A stretch of 64,000 bases of DNA from Astropecten irregularis (GCA_963971285.1 OZ020255.1:10932931-10996930); one strand, 5' to 3'; shown: positions 9,337-20,208, counted from the first letter of the stretch. A program made the numbers and translations. The notes: generated by a model from the sequence alone, not told the origin.

Positions 9337-12300
9337 CTGCAAAGAGAATTGGGTGGAATTTTGAAATTGGGGGGAAATAAAATGCTTCTACACAGGACCT
9401 AGGTCTGCCGATACCAAAAATGTAGAAAGACCTACTTTCAGACGTGATATTCCGTTTCGTCTTTTCCGTCTTTGTTTTACTCATTTTTGGATAACTACAC
9501 CATTTCAGGTGGAAATATTTTCGCGGCATGTTTCTATCAGCACCATCTTCATATCCCGAAAGTTATATGTAAATCTGTGAACATTTCCGTTTGGGTATGT
9601 TACCAATCCTGTACCCTTCCTTTGATGGGCATTTGAATATTTGATTATGTGATGGGTCACATTAAAAAAATTTCCTTGCATCTATAAATCGACGTGTTAC
9701 AATGATGTGCATCCACCTTGTAAAAAATAGTTCCTCGAATACATTTTTTCAGTTGAATTTAATGTTTTGTTCACTACCTATAATTGTCTCTATTCAGAAT
9801 ATTCATGCCCTTGCATGACTGCTACTTGATATGAGCTTGGGGGAAAGGTTTTATCAGTGGATAAGCTTGGACAAAATCCCAAACTTTGCACCGAAAATTT
9901 GAATTTATCATACCGAGTTCCCGAGGAAAAATGTTCCAGCTTGTTCCAGGTGCAGAAGGCGTTCTAGGGCTGCGTATACCGGCGGAACGATCTCACTCAG
10001 GTACTTTTTTGTTTTTGCCGCCTAAAAAAAGAAAAAATCCAAAAGATGTTAGAGTTAACCTGGCGATACTTAGAAGTGGAGTGGATGTGACTTCTGGCGT
10101 TTCTTGCTTTTCTGTCTCGGGAAATATTGGTTGCAGATTTTACGTGTTTCTCCTGGCAACCAATGAGGGCGCTATTTCGTTTGGATACCAAGTGACATCG
10201 TTATATTATTAGCTGTACATGATTTAATAATGCTATATGAAATTTATAAAGCGCCTAATTCCAATAGTTTCTAAGGCGCCGTACAACATAATTATGAAAT
10301 ACTATACAAAGAATATAAATTATAGCACACCAAATAAATAGGAAAACAAAATAGATGAAATTAATTACATGTATGGTCATTGTCGCCCACACGGGTTCAA
10401 ATTAAAATTTACTGCCCTTTTGTTTTATATTGAAACCAATATGAGACTTGTCAATATGATTTTGTTGTTGGAATCTTGGTGAATATTTAACTTTACCAAA
10501 TATGAACCTGTTTGTAAATGATGTGGGTAAACAACAACAACAAAACAAACAAACAGCACCTGTTCTTCTGTGGTCCCTTCGTACGCCTGCCCATATATCT
10601 TCGGCAGTATCAATGGCTTGATCTATGTAGGCAGCATCTAAAGACGACTTGCCGTACAGTCCTGAACAACAACAACAAACAAACAAACAAACAAACAAAG
10701 TAAACAACAAACAGCTCCGGGAGAATATGAGGTCGGGTGAAGTAAGTTTTAATTCTGTCTGGTACCCCGACGTCGGCCCCTTTTGCATGCACTTTATCTA
10801 TGAAATGAAACTGAGTTGAGGACACTGTTACTGCGTCCAATGATTCGTGGTAACTATTGAGAGAAGGCCAGGGTTCGATTTTACGACGCCTTACGATCGA
10901 TCGTAAGTCGAGTTACGAAGGATAACCCATCGATCATAACCTACGACTTCCAATCAGGGCTGCAATGGCTTCATAAGTCCCACGATTGATTAAGTTACGA
11001 TGAGTTTGGTGAAACCCTTGATACCCGTGTTACTGTGTGCAAGAATGGCATAACAACACGAGAAGTCTTATAAAATCCCGCGCAAAATCTTGCATGACCA
11101 ATGGGTTTTTGGCGTTGGAAATAGTCGGGAGACTCAAAAGTTAAGTTCTCTGAATGTGCATGGGGGAATGTAAACAAGTCAAGGTTCTAGACACTAATAT
11201 GGCCACTAATAAAATTTCATTGTACATTTGCCAGGGGGATCTTGATTGGAATCTTCCCCTTTGTCAGAAAGCCTCGATTCCACTGCACTGTCTTCCGTAT
11301 CTAAATATTGAACATTCATGTTGGTTACTTGATTGGGTCACTGTACTGAAAAGTAAACTCACCAAATTCCTTGGCAACATATCTCAATATTGCCTTGCTC
11401 TGTCCAATCATCTTCCCATCTACCTCCAATACGGGTATTTGTTGGGTCGGATAGTCTGAAAAAGTTCAGAAAAGGGGGACAGGTCTCTTGGAACATGAAG
11501 TCTGTATTAAGAGGTTTGAACTGGTTTATTCTCTCAGGCAAGTACCATGGAAAACCCATGTAAGAAAGTATTGGGAAGAGTTTGATAAAAAGCGAGTAAT
11601 TTCATACTTTTATTTTGTCAAAGAAATGCAGATTAATGGGCAAAAATAGCAAGGAAGATACAGTGACAGTCGTCTGTGAAATTCCCAGTCCCATTCGGTG
11701 CCCACTTTTTGAGAAGCATTGAAAAAACGCCCGCGATAGTTTTAAATCTGTTTACAAGATTATCTTCGGAAAATCACAATTGTTTTTGGTCATTGGTTTG
11801 ACTCTTAAATAAAGGATAAATACAACATTCAGGCAGAAAACGGTATGTTTCTACTATCACCATCTTTATAATTATACCCTGCAAGTTATATAGGTAAATC
11901 TGTGGAGATGTCTGTTTCGGTATGCTACCTTTAAGCAACTGCAACGTATAGAAGGGGCCCCACGCGTTGTCTCATGCCTAATTGATATTACGGGTACACG
12001 TGTATACCAGACTATTTTGAATCCAAACCTCAGTTTGATTGCACTGCTTCAAATAAGGATGGTGCACTGTGAATAAGGCCTGCAGGTTGCACCCAAGTAA
12101 ATAAACTCCCATAGACAACAGTGGTAAATCCTCAAACTTCAAAAATCATTTAAAAATATACAGAACTCTCACAGCTGTTCAAGTTGCACAGTAAAATGAT
12201 GATGAACATGTCACCTTTCATTTTCTTTTCATTTTATGGTAGGGTGACCATTGAATTTTTGAGATATACTCATTCTCAGCTGACCACCCCTAAAACAAGA

Positions 12301-12858
12301 TATGGATCACTCCAGTCAAAGAAGCCATCCCTCTGCAAAGCGGCTGAAATAGACCCACTTTCTCACCCAATTGCATCAAAAATGGTCACAAATGGAAGCC
12401 CAGAGTTCAGGCAGGAGGTCCAGTGCCATATTTCTTCAATCCTTCATTTTCATAGCTCTCACAACTATCTTATTTAAAATATATGGAGTGCTTAACTTTT
12501 GATAATGAGCTTGGCGGACGGATTTTGGCACTATTTACTTGGGTGCACCCTGCACAAACTGTCAAACGGTGAGAATGTGACAGCGCCACCAAGTGTCCTA
12601 CATTCCACAACTAACCTATAAATAATGGGTTCCACTTTTCCCTCCAAATTTCCAATGACACTCGAAATAAAAAGGGCCTTTTTTTAACTCACTCTGTTTC
12701 CGTTGAAGCCACTCTGACTCGTCTATGTATTTCTCCTTATAGTCCACTCCGGCTAGCTTGAAAGCCAGACGGATTGCCTCTGCACGGCCGGGGAATTTGT
12801 AATAGTGAAGCACGTATCGATCCATACCTTCACGTTTTAATCTTGTTCCGATGATGAC
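9163..12858 (-). CDS. Sigma-class glutathione S-transferase / haematopoietic prostaglandin D synthase-like gene, five coding exons, possible frameshift
   Basis: Five coding exons on the minus strand rebuild a cytosolic GST of about 200 residues: 12693-12825, 11363-11455, 10560-10661, 9914-10021 and 9163-9336. The enzyme conjugates glutathione to electrophiles; sigma members also isomerise prostaglandin H2. Visible features are Tyr8 in the catalytic position, the GRAEAIR helix, the glutathione-binding QSKAI in exon 2, the GLYGK start of the all-helical domain, and an RPELPEY end. Splice phases agree at junctions 1-2, 2-3 and 4-5. Exon 3 enters in phase 1 and, with the consensus-like donor, exits one base out of phase with exon 4. 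The coding total is 610 bases, where 612 would restore the usual length. This may be a 2-base deletion, a sequence error, or use of another donor (GTACGA after 10576) that gives 197 residues. An AG acceptor before 12858 implies an upstream non-coding exon. Confidence 0.88.
9914..10021 (-). CDS. GST exon 4
   Basis: A 36-codon phase-0 exon lies between a T-rich TTTTTTTAG acceptor and a GTATGA donor. It encodes AAKTKKYLSEIVPP, then a helix, then AGTFFLGNS, which is the typical GST segment before the last helices. The open frame on the opposite strand here is a shadow. Confidence 0.88.
10519..10555 (+). repeat. CAA/ACAA microsatellite in GST intron 3
   Basis: AACAACAACAACAAAACAAA beside the exon 3 donor. 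Confidence 0.8.
10560..10661 (-). CDS. GST exon 3 (start of helical domain), frame disturbed
   Basis: The exon opens GLYGKSSLDAAYIDQAIDTAEDI in the correct phase (first two bases complete a Gly codon). GST-like sequence then continues in the next frame (YGQAYEGTTEEQ) up to a CAG|GTGCTG donor that matches the phase-0 start of exon 4. The shift falls at an ATATAT-like run near 10585-10592. Introns on both sides carry CAA/ACAA microsatellites. Confidence 0.8.
10662..10705 (+). repeat. CAA/ACAA microsatellite in GST intron 2
   Basis: AACAACAACAACAAACAAAC runs right up to the exon 3 acceptor. Confidence 0.8.
10871..11017 (+). mobile_element. GATCGTAAC hairpin element (copy 2, inside GST intron)
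   Basis: GATCGATCGTAAGTCGAGTT and AGTTACGATGAGTTTGGTGA mark the same family, between GST exons 2 and 3. Confidence 0.75.
11363..11455 (-). CDS. GST exon 2 (glutathione-binding region)
   Basis: The 93-base exon lies between a TTTTTCAG acceptor and a GTGAGT donor. It enters in phase 1 and leaves in phase 1. It encodes the cis-proline segment QQIPVLEVDGK, the QSKAI glutathione-gamma-glutamyl binding loop, and LRYVAKEFG at the domain boundary. Confidence 0.9.
11590..11934 (-). mobile_element. Y-X element in GST intron 1-2 flank
   Basis: A worn start (AGCGAGTAATTTCATACTTT) leads through Y, the centre and X to GCTACCTTTAA. It lies inside the GST gene, between exons 1 and 2. Confidence 0.8.
12001..12083. 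mobile_element. TAGGCCTTATTCA element fragment
   Basis: TATACCAGACTATTTTGAAT through GTGCACTGTGAATAAGGCC; abuts the next element at 12084. Confidence 0.65.
12084..12550 (+). mobile_element. TTGCACCCAAGTAAAT element (copy 1, inside GST gene)
   Basis: About 467 bp, ends GGTTGCACCCAAGTAAATAA and ATTTACTTGGGTGCACCC. It lies between GST exons 1 and 2. Its 97-codon open frame has no resemblance to a known protein. Confidence 0.85.
12693..12858 (-). CDS. GST exon 1 (thioredoxin-fold start)
   Basis: Coding begins at ATG 12825 and gives 44 residues plus one base: the first strand, Tyr8, then PGRAEAIRLAF and ESEWLQRKQ. A GTGAGT donor follows (12692-12687). Bases 12826-12858 are 5' UTR after a TTTTCAG acceptor. 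Residues align one-to-one with the start of haematopoietic prostaglandin D synthases. Confidence 0.9.
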
Positions 12859-13349
12859 CTGAAAATGATGTTAAGGGCACGGAGAAAGGTTAGATTTTAG
12901 AGTAGCCAAGGCTTTGCGTCTTACTTTATCAATGTCAAAAACTCAAAGTGCAAGTCCTTCTAGGATTTGAACAAGAGCACACGGCCTTCAGTTCTGTATG
13001 AAGTTGTTCACCGGCAAATGCCCTGGGAATAATTATGGCGACGTTGATCTTTACTGTCAGTGCGGGCTAGAACAAACTGTGGCACATCTACGAAGTTTGT
13101 CGATCCCAAGTACACGAAATGACCTCCAAACCCTAAGTACGTACCTAGGCAAGGTTTTTGGTGCAACACTGATGGAAGGTTGTAGTGTATAGCGTTTCTA
13201 TATAAAAGAAGGAAAAGCTAAGGCTGTATCCCAAATTTTACAGCTTACAATGCACTGGTTTCATACAGTGTCAAATACTGTACATGTACATGACTGTGCA
13301 GAGTGGCGCATAGGTTCAAAGTTCGCGGAATTGTTATGATTCTTTTCAT
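12859..13349. other. Upstream flank / likely first intron of the GST gene
   Basis: The acceptor at 12859 implies this is intronic; the first non-coding exon was not located. Confidence 0.4.
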
Positions 13350-13637
13350 CTTAAGTTGTGAATTTGATCTTATGATCTCTGTGCGATGACGTTTATATTC
13401 ATATTCTTTGTCATGCCACAGGGCCCCAAATTAATGTCTTAAGAACAAGAGATCGAGTGTGTTAGATGCCGCGCAAGTTAGGTCTGATTTTCGCGCGTCA
13501 TTTTTAAAGGTTCACTAGTAATTAAAAGTCATTTGAAGTTAAATACATCTGTATTGATATAAAATTCAACCAGTCTATCATTGTTTTAGTCTGAGTATCA
13601 CCTGTTCTGCTCCGTGTCACTATACGTACGAACGTCT
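13350..13637 (+). repeat. Copy 1 of a 288-bp direct duplication across the gap
   Basis: The sequence matches 15390-15677 with a single difference noticed (C/A near 13499/15539). Near identity suggests the other haplotype or a very recent duplication. Confidence 0.9.
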
Positions 13638-13672
13638 GGTACATGCGCACGTGCAAGTTTTATGCAGCCAAT

Positions 13673-13768
13673 TAGTTGCGATGATCGTAACCCTAGGTCT
13701 GACATGGGGACTGGGACCTTAGGGTTACGAGAAAACGTGTTCAAAATGTTTGGGAATGACATTTTGGC
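13673..13768 (+). repeat. 96-bp block, forward copy, with internal inverted repeat
   Basis: The block contains arms reading CGTAACCCTA-GGTC and its complement around a short loop (about 13687-13730). The reverse complement of the whole block is at 15684-15779, next to the duplicated segment. Confidence 0.85.
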
Positions 13769-14812
13769 CAACTCCTGAAGTACGTTTCCACTTAGTTTTC
13801 CACTTTCCAAAATCCAAACACAAAATCTGACTACATGGATCTGATTGGTACTAATCAATGAGTCATATAAAACCACTTTGAATATCGAAAGATCATTTAG
13901 TTCAGAAAAAATGACCCAAAACTTACCGAAGGTGTCGAGATTCCCTCCGTTTGCCGTCAGTCGGCCATTTTGAATAGTGCGCAGTGTGCCATCTCGACCA
14001 AATCACGTCATGCGAAATGCCGTTTTGGCTGTTCCACCTTTCAAACTCAAACTCGCAGCCCTATGGAGGGCTCGTATCACGTGCGTTGTACAGTGCTATA
14101 TATACACGGCATATCGCATACAGTGTGTGATCGTGTCCGTTAAATAAATCACATGTTATTGAATTGACCAGACCCGCGCCCGTGTGCCGAAACTGCCGAA
14201 TTAAGTTTATTTTCCGCCACTCTTCTAATATGACAGGTGAAGAAAAACGTATACGGCGTGATTTTTTTCCGACATCCAACAAAGGCCGACATCCAACCAA
14301 CACATGCGAAAATACGATTCAAGGAGAAAGAAATGGTGTAACATACACGACATGTATGCGTTATATCGTTGCGAAATCTAAATAAAAATATTCTGATCGA
14401 CCGTCCTTCCAAAGTACCGTAAATCGTAGGCTGATCAGCTTATAAATCTTACTTAAATTTCACTCAGTTATTTTGTTCAATTGGCCAAGTAGAAACACTC
14501 TTTTCATAATTATACGTCTGAATCTAAAAAAATTATCGTGAAATCCTTCCGAAACCGACCGACGATTGCATTAAAAAATTAAAACGTAAAAACATTGTCT
14601 ACACCGCAGAGAAAGACGGCCTGGTATCCGCGTGCGTAACAGCCACAGTTTCAAAGCAAACATTGTGTACGTACACCAGCGAAAGTCTCAATCTGTACGT
14701 TACACGTACGTGCCGTGTGCTTGAAATGAAGTGTAAATATTGCGCTCGGTCGGAAGGCCTACCTTTTTGGATCGCGGCCGTATGGTGTACTATAAAGGAC
14801 ACCTATCTGTTA
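13769..14812. other. No gene recognised
   Basis: Part (14450-14600) resembles 28120-28270 (TTATTTTGT..CCAAGTAGAAACAC), pointing to an old repeat. Confidence 0.45.
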
Positions 14813-15176
14813 TCGTCGTGCGTGTGGGGAGCTCCGTCGTGCGTGTGAGCAGAGCGTCGTGCGTGTGAGTAAAACCGTCGTGCCTGTGAGCAGGTCCGTC
14901 GTGTTTGTGAGCAGAGCGTCGTGCGCCTGTGGGGAGCTCCGTCGTGCGTGTGAGCAGCTCCGTCGTGTTTGTGAGCAGAGCGTCGTGCGTGTGAGTAAAA
15001 CCGTCGTGCCTGTGAGCAGCTCCGTCGTGCGTGTGAGCAGAGCGTCGTGCGTGTGAGTAAAACCGTCGTGCCTGTGAGCAGCTCCGTCGTGCTTGTGAGC
15101 AGAGCGTCGTGCGTGTGAGTAAAACCGTCGTGCCTGTGAGCAGGTCCGTCGTGCCTGTGAGTAAAACCGTCGTGCC
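14813..15176 (+). repeat. 20-21-bp minisatellite
   Basis: Variants of a unit CGTCGTGCGTGTGAGCAGAG / ...GAGTAAAAC / ...GAGCAGCTC alternate about 17 times. Open frames on both strands are by-products of the repeat. The array runs into the gap. Confidence 0.9.
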
Positions 15177-15189
15177 GGTTTTACTCACA
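15156..15189. repeat. Fold-back at the gap edge
   Basis: TGTGAGTAAAACC (15156-15168) and its complement (15177-15189) are separated by 8 bases. The last 13 bases before the gap are therefore the minisatellite unit in the opposite orientation. Confidence 0.85.
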
Positions 15190-15389
15190 NNNNNNNNNNN
15201 NNNNNNNNNNNNNNNNNNNNNNNNNNNNNNNNNNNNNNNNNNNNNNNNNNNNNNNNNNNNNNNNNNNNNNNNNNNNNNNNNNNNNNNNNNNNNNNNNNNN
15301 NNNNNNNNNNNNNNNNNNNNNNNNNNNNNNNNNNNNNNNNNNNNNNNNNNNNNNNNNNNNNNNNNNNNNNNNNNNNNNNNNNNNNNNNN
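15190..15389. other. Assembly gap (200 N)
   Basis: Exactly 200 unknown bases lie here. The left side is a minisatellite that folds back on itself; the right side is a second copy of 13350-13637. Confidence 1.
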
Positions 15390-15677
15390 CTTAAGTTGTG
15401 AATTTGATCTTATGATCTCTGTGCGATGACGTTTATATTCATATTCTTTGTCATGCCACAGGGCCCCAAATTAATGTCTTAAGAACAAGAGATCGAGTGT
15501 GTTAGATGCCGCGCAAGTTAGGTCTGATTTTCGCGCGTAATTTTTAAAGGTTCACTAGTAATTAAAAGTCATTTGAAGTTAAATACATCTGTATTGATAT
15601 AAAATTCAACCAGTCTATCATTGTTTTAGTCTGAGTATCACCTGTTCTGCTCCGTGTCACTATACGTACGAACGTCT
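15390..15677 (+). repeat. Copy 2 of the 288-bp direct duplication
   Basis: It begins immediately after the gap and ends at GAACGTCT, where it diverges from copy 1 into the inverted block. Confidence 0.9.
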
Positions 15678-15683
15678 ATATGC

Positions 15684-15779
15684 GCCAAAATGTCATTCCC
15701 AAACATTTTGAACACGTTTTCTCGTAACCCTAAGGTCCCAGTCCCCATGTCAGACCTAGGGTTACGATCATCGCAACTA
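15684..15779 (-). repeat. 96-bp block, inverted copy
   Basis: This is the reverse complement of 13673-13768 with one or two differences. Both junctions break within a few bases of the same positions (ATGCGC on one side, ACTA and CAGCCAAT on the other). Confidence 0.85.
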
Positions 15780-16819
15780 GCAGCCAATCAGATCTGTTTT
15801 GAGAACATTTCCGTCAGTATCGTGACGGAGGATGCTGATTAGTCAATTTCGCGCCTCCGTTGGAGGTTGAACCATTTTGTTTTGCCCTCTTACCATTAAT
15901 AGCCAAGCATGGCGATAATACAGTGTTCAGGGACTGTAATGTGTACGATATAATGATGGCCTACCTTGAAATGTTGTTTGAACATGTTTGGCATAATAGG
16001 TTGTGCTTGACAATCGACTTGAATAATTCCCCTATCCCCCCCCCCCACTTGTGGTTACGTCATAGGACGAGACTATGGTGCATTCATGCCACATTTGACC
16101 ACAGAGCAAGGAAGAGTGACCATGGACCCCATGGTTTGCGTGCATCTGTTGCCACCGTATTTTTTTTTCCAAATAAGTAGTGCATTTTTTTTGGAAAAAG
16201 GACGCGGAAAGTTCTTTACATTATGGTCGTATCTAGTGGTGAGTCACTGTGTTCATTCATAATTTTGGTAGCTTTTCATTAAAGCCTACAACAAGAACTA
16301 CTGAGTTTTATTTTATACACCATTCGGGGTAACCAGATAGTCCGTGTAGTGGCTTGTATTGAACAATACTTGTATCTATAGCACTGGAGTCGGCAAGAGT
16401 ACACAGTATAAAGCTCACATGCATTAATTCCTGCCGACCTTTGGTGTGTGTCTCTCATAGCTGGAATTCCTTGAACAGACGCAATTTCTGAAGCACACAA
16501 ATAATTATGCTGTGAGCGTGCGCTTCGATGTCTCTATAATTGTAGACCCTTCTTTTGCAACGTCACAGCCCTAGTTTGTGTACCTACCAACACGGCATAG
16601 CGAGCCGTCAAAGCCAGACATCAATTTAAACACATCGTTTCATAAACGTTGAAAGATATTGCTGAATGTAATGGAAACAACACAAGCAATGATGGCATGT
16701 ATTTTGTACAGCTATGGAAAGTTTACAAATTACGTTAAATTTGGTCACGCCGTCTGTCAAGAAGACGAAATGATTTGCCACATTTTGGCCGCCCATAAGA
16801 TTTGCCTACCAGTGTGTCA
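15780..16819. other. No gene recognised
   Basis: Unique sequence with short open frames only. Confidence 0.5.
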
Positions 16820-17300
16820 GGGTGCACCCAAGCAAATAGTGCCAAAATCCGTCCGCCGAGCTCATGAATAAAAGTTAAGCACTCAATATATTTTAAATAA
16901 GAGAGTTGTGAGAGCTATGAAAATGAAGGATTGAAGAAATATGGCACTGGACCTCCTGCCTGGACTCTGGGCTTCCATTTGTGACCATTTTTGATGCAAT
17001 TGGGTGAGAAAGTGGGTCTATTTCAGCCGCTTTGCAGAGGGATGTTTTTTTGAAAATGGCTTCTTTGACTGGAGTGATCCATACCTTGTTTAAGGGGTGG
17101 TCAGCTGAGAATGAGTATATCTCAAAAATTCAATAGTCACCCTACCATAAAATGAAAAGAAAATGAAAGGTAACATGTTCATCATCATTTTTCTGTGCAA
17201 CTTGAACAGCTGTGAGAGTTCTGTATATTTTTTAAATGATTTTTAAAGTTGGAGGATTTACCACTGTTGTCTATGGGAGCTTATTTACTTGGGTGCAACC
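16820..17300 (-). mobile_element. TTGCACCCAAGTAAAT element (copy 2, reverse)
   Basis: Reverse complement of copy 1 with a few changes, ending TTTACTTGGGTGCAACC. Confidence 0.85.
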
Positions 17301-17675
17301 GTCAGTGTTTGTAAACAAACGAAAGGTCTATTGACAAGGTGGTTAAAATTTATTAGAGAGTGAGAGAGGGCGCTCTTTAGACGCATGCTGTGCGCGCCGC
17401 GTCAAGATGAATAATTATCCGGTTGAAGTTGTTTATGCATAGGCTAGGAAAGGTCCCTATCCGGTGTCGAGAATTCATTCTCTTTTAGTTTGTGGAACAA
17501 CTTCGGTGGGCTAAATGCACGTTGGTCCGATCCGGGTCGGAGATCACCTAATTATAGTACGACTGACTGAGCACAATACCTTTTTTTTTTAACAAGAATT
17601 ATTATTCAAGTATGTTGATAAATTGTGCAATACAATGTAAAACATCTTTTTGTGTGTATTTTTGTGGTTTAACAG

Positions 17676-17740
17676 ACTGTTATTAGGCATCGACGATGAC
17701 GTCCTTTTATAGCTGCACGAAGATCAAGCAAGGAAATAAG
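17676..17740 (+). CDS. Candidate first coding exon of an unidentified gene
   Basis: A TTTAACAG acceptor is followed by 20 bases of leader, ATG at 17696 with a good context, 15 codons (MTSFYSCTKIKQGNK), and a strong AAG|GTAAGG donor at 17741 in phase 0. It has the shape of a 5' exon with a short N-terminus. The protein is not recognised and no second exon was found in the window. Confidence 0.35.
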
Positions 17741-19607
17741 GTAAGGTTTTTATTTATTTGTTTTTTTATTTGTTTCTTTTTGGAGAAAAGGGAACTTTTG
17801 TTAGTGGAACAGAGACAGTTTGTGTCGGCCGTGATGGTATACCCATAAATTGGAATCAATATGACAGAACCAAGTTAAACCTATATACATATGAGTAGCC
17901 AATTTTGAATCCGGAACTGAAGAATTGCCACAACTTTTTTAGCGTGCCTTCGAAACCACCTTGGTCTAGGTTTTATTAGTATGTATCTCTATGGTTGTAC
18001 TACATTACGCGCCGGCAATAGACGTAGCCGTATATAGCAGTGTGCACACTGTGAACAATTTCGGTAGGCCTAACATTTTCGGTAACACATTGTCCAGTTA
18101 GGACAACACACCTGGTCAACACGACTTAGGGTCCTGTGTAAAACATTTGGCCAACATGTTACCGAAAAAAATACCGAAAAATAATGTTGACTTTGCTTAA
18201 CTCCGTTGCCTGAGAGCCCATTCCATAACATGACACTGCCTTTATACTGTTCAGTAAAAGAAACAGCGACCTCTATGTGTGAAGTTAGTCCAGCTAGTTT
18301 TGATTTTCAGTATTATTTTTGCAAGGCTACTAGATAAGATGTTCGCTGAATTGTCTAACAACCTTAGCTGCAAACCCTCAGTAAGAACCTTTAGCATGTG
18401 ACATACACATCTCATTGGCAGTTAATAAAGATGACAGGTACGTTATCTTTAAGTGTCATGGAATAAGTCCTCATCATCATCTTAATGATGATGATGACCA
18501 TTTCTTGAGTTTATTTTCTCCCATTTATGAGCTCATGCATGCGATGAAAGTGCATTTTGTGTTATTAAACTGTTCTTGAATATGACAAACCGCAGTTTGA
18601 CACACTGTAATGACCAACTTGATGGGTAATTTATGAGCAAGTCTTATGAAATAATAATGTACATAGGCTTAATGTTGGTGATGATGACAGCTATCTGAGT
18701 CCAATTTACTCGTATTAATAACCTCATACATCTAACGAGAGTGTATTTGTGCTAATTAGTACTGGGATATGTCAACGTGTTCCAGTGACATGCAGTTGTC
18801 TAGAACAGAATACTCAACCAACTAGCTCAGGAGAGGCTATGTGCCCCAAATGCATGTTTAATTATGACCTAATTGGCCCCATTGCGCTCCACCAGTGACA
18901 GCCATATAGCAATGACAATACAGCAATAATATGAGACCGTGTCGTGCCCTGTTTATTCTTTTGGTCGGCCCAATAACACTATAATTAGTTTCTAGGGCCA
19001 TAATATTTGATGGGTTTTTTAAGTCAGTTTCTTTTATTTGTATAGAGACGTCTGCTGTAGTTTGGGTGTCTTTTCGAGTTGCGAGCGTGTTCTAATTTAA
19101 GTTCGTGCTGCATGCCTTTGGGCCCATGTTTTCAGTGCCCACATACAAAGAAGACTTCTTTTTGATGTTGTTGAGACGTCATGTTCCCCGGAGCCGAAAC
19201 GTCACGAGCTGGGCACGTGATACGCACGCGCGTCGATATCTGGCTGGAAATGTTCTTTTTCCCGCTCTTTTTCCTTCAATACGGTCACTGTTTGATATTT
19301 ACTCGACACTTTCATCAATTTAAGTCTCCAAGCACTAAGGGTTGATTGCAGTGTGGGGTCGTCGCTTCTTGTTCTTCTACTTCTTTTAGCACCCTTGTAC
19401 TGGTTATAGTGCTTCCGAGCAATCTATCACGTGTTTATTTGTACCATGCTGTCATAAATGAGACGACCATACTCTGTGGATGATAGGTGATGAGATTCAG
19501 ACGAGATGTTCCAGTTTTGGGTGTGTGTGTGGGTGTGTGTGTGTGCAGACTAGAAGCTTTGGTATTCGAGTTGAGGCCTATTCCACTGTGGTGTCACGGT
19601 GCATGGG
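17741..19607. other. No gene recognised apart from one inverted repeat
   Basis: It could be intron after the candidate exon at 17696. Contains the TTCGGTA repeat at 18057. Confidence 0.4.
18057..18188. repeat. Short inverted-repeat element with TTCGGTA ends
   Basis: AATTTCGGTAGG..AACATTTTCGGTAAC and GTTACCGAAAAAAATACCGAAA flank about 80 bases. Confidence 0.5.
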
Positions 19608-20110
19608 CTTGTTGGTGTTGCTTCTGCTGCTGTGCTATTGTCGCCATTGGTATTGCTTCTGCTGCTGTTGTTGCTGCTGCTACCCATTTTCAGGTCCTGC
19701 TGTATCAGTTGATATTGGAGCTGTTGCTGCTGATGATGATGATGTGGCTGTTACTGCTGCTGTTGCCGCTAATTGCTCTTGCTGTTATTGCTGCTGTTGG
19801 TAGTTAAATTGCTGCTTTAGGTGTTGATGTCTGCAGTTGCTATGTCTCCCGCTGTTGCTGCAGTTGGCGTATAATTCATTGCTGGTGCTTGCTGTTGTTG
19901 ACACTATTGCCACTGCTGCTGCTGTTACTGCTTTTGTCTTCCTTGCTGCTGCAACTTTTGTGTCTCCTGCTGCTGTTATCGTAGCAGTCGATTAAACTGG
20001 TGCAGTGACAACAGCTGCCGCTGACATTGATGTTCCTGCTGCCAATGCAAATGCTGCTGCTAATATGTTTCTGCTTGCTGGTGCTGCTACAGTTGCTGCT
20101 GCTGTTTTTC
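19608..20110 (+). repeat. Degenerate CTG/TTG-rich triplet region
   Basis: Long stretches of interrupted GCTGCTGTT-type triplets. The Cys/Leu/Ala-rich open frames are by-products. Confidence 0.8.
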
Positions 20111-20208
20111 AGTGTTTTAAGATGACATGTATACGTGAGCGTTCTTTGAATTTCTGAGCCAGTTCACACACAAACAGCATTCTGGGTTTTTAAATCGAGG
20201 CTATAATG

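Larger units (their letters stand above)
8787..9625 (-). mobile_element. Z-X element split around GST exon 5, with another nested element
   Basis: The Z tip (8787-8802) is broken by an element at 8803-9000 and resumes to 9162. GST exon 5 plus about 115 bases of intron occupies 9163 to about 9450. The X arm then runs to TACCAATCCTGTACCC near 9625. About 30 bases around the expected central palindrome are missing. Confidence 0.75.

Noticed and set aside
9886-10212. 108-codon + strand frame
   Set aside because: It is antisense to GST exon 4, which has matching splice phases and clear homology.
13687-13730. Telomere-like CCCTAA repeats
   Set aside because: Only single CCCTA(A) motifs occur, as arms of an inverted repeat; there is no tandem array.
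14790-15188. 132-codon minus-strand frame rich in Leu-Thr repeats
   Set aside because: Translation of the 20-21-bp minisatellite.
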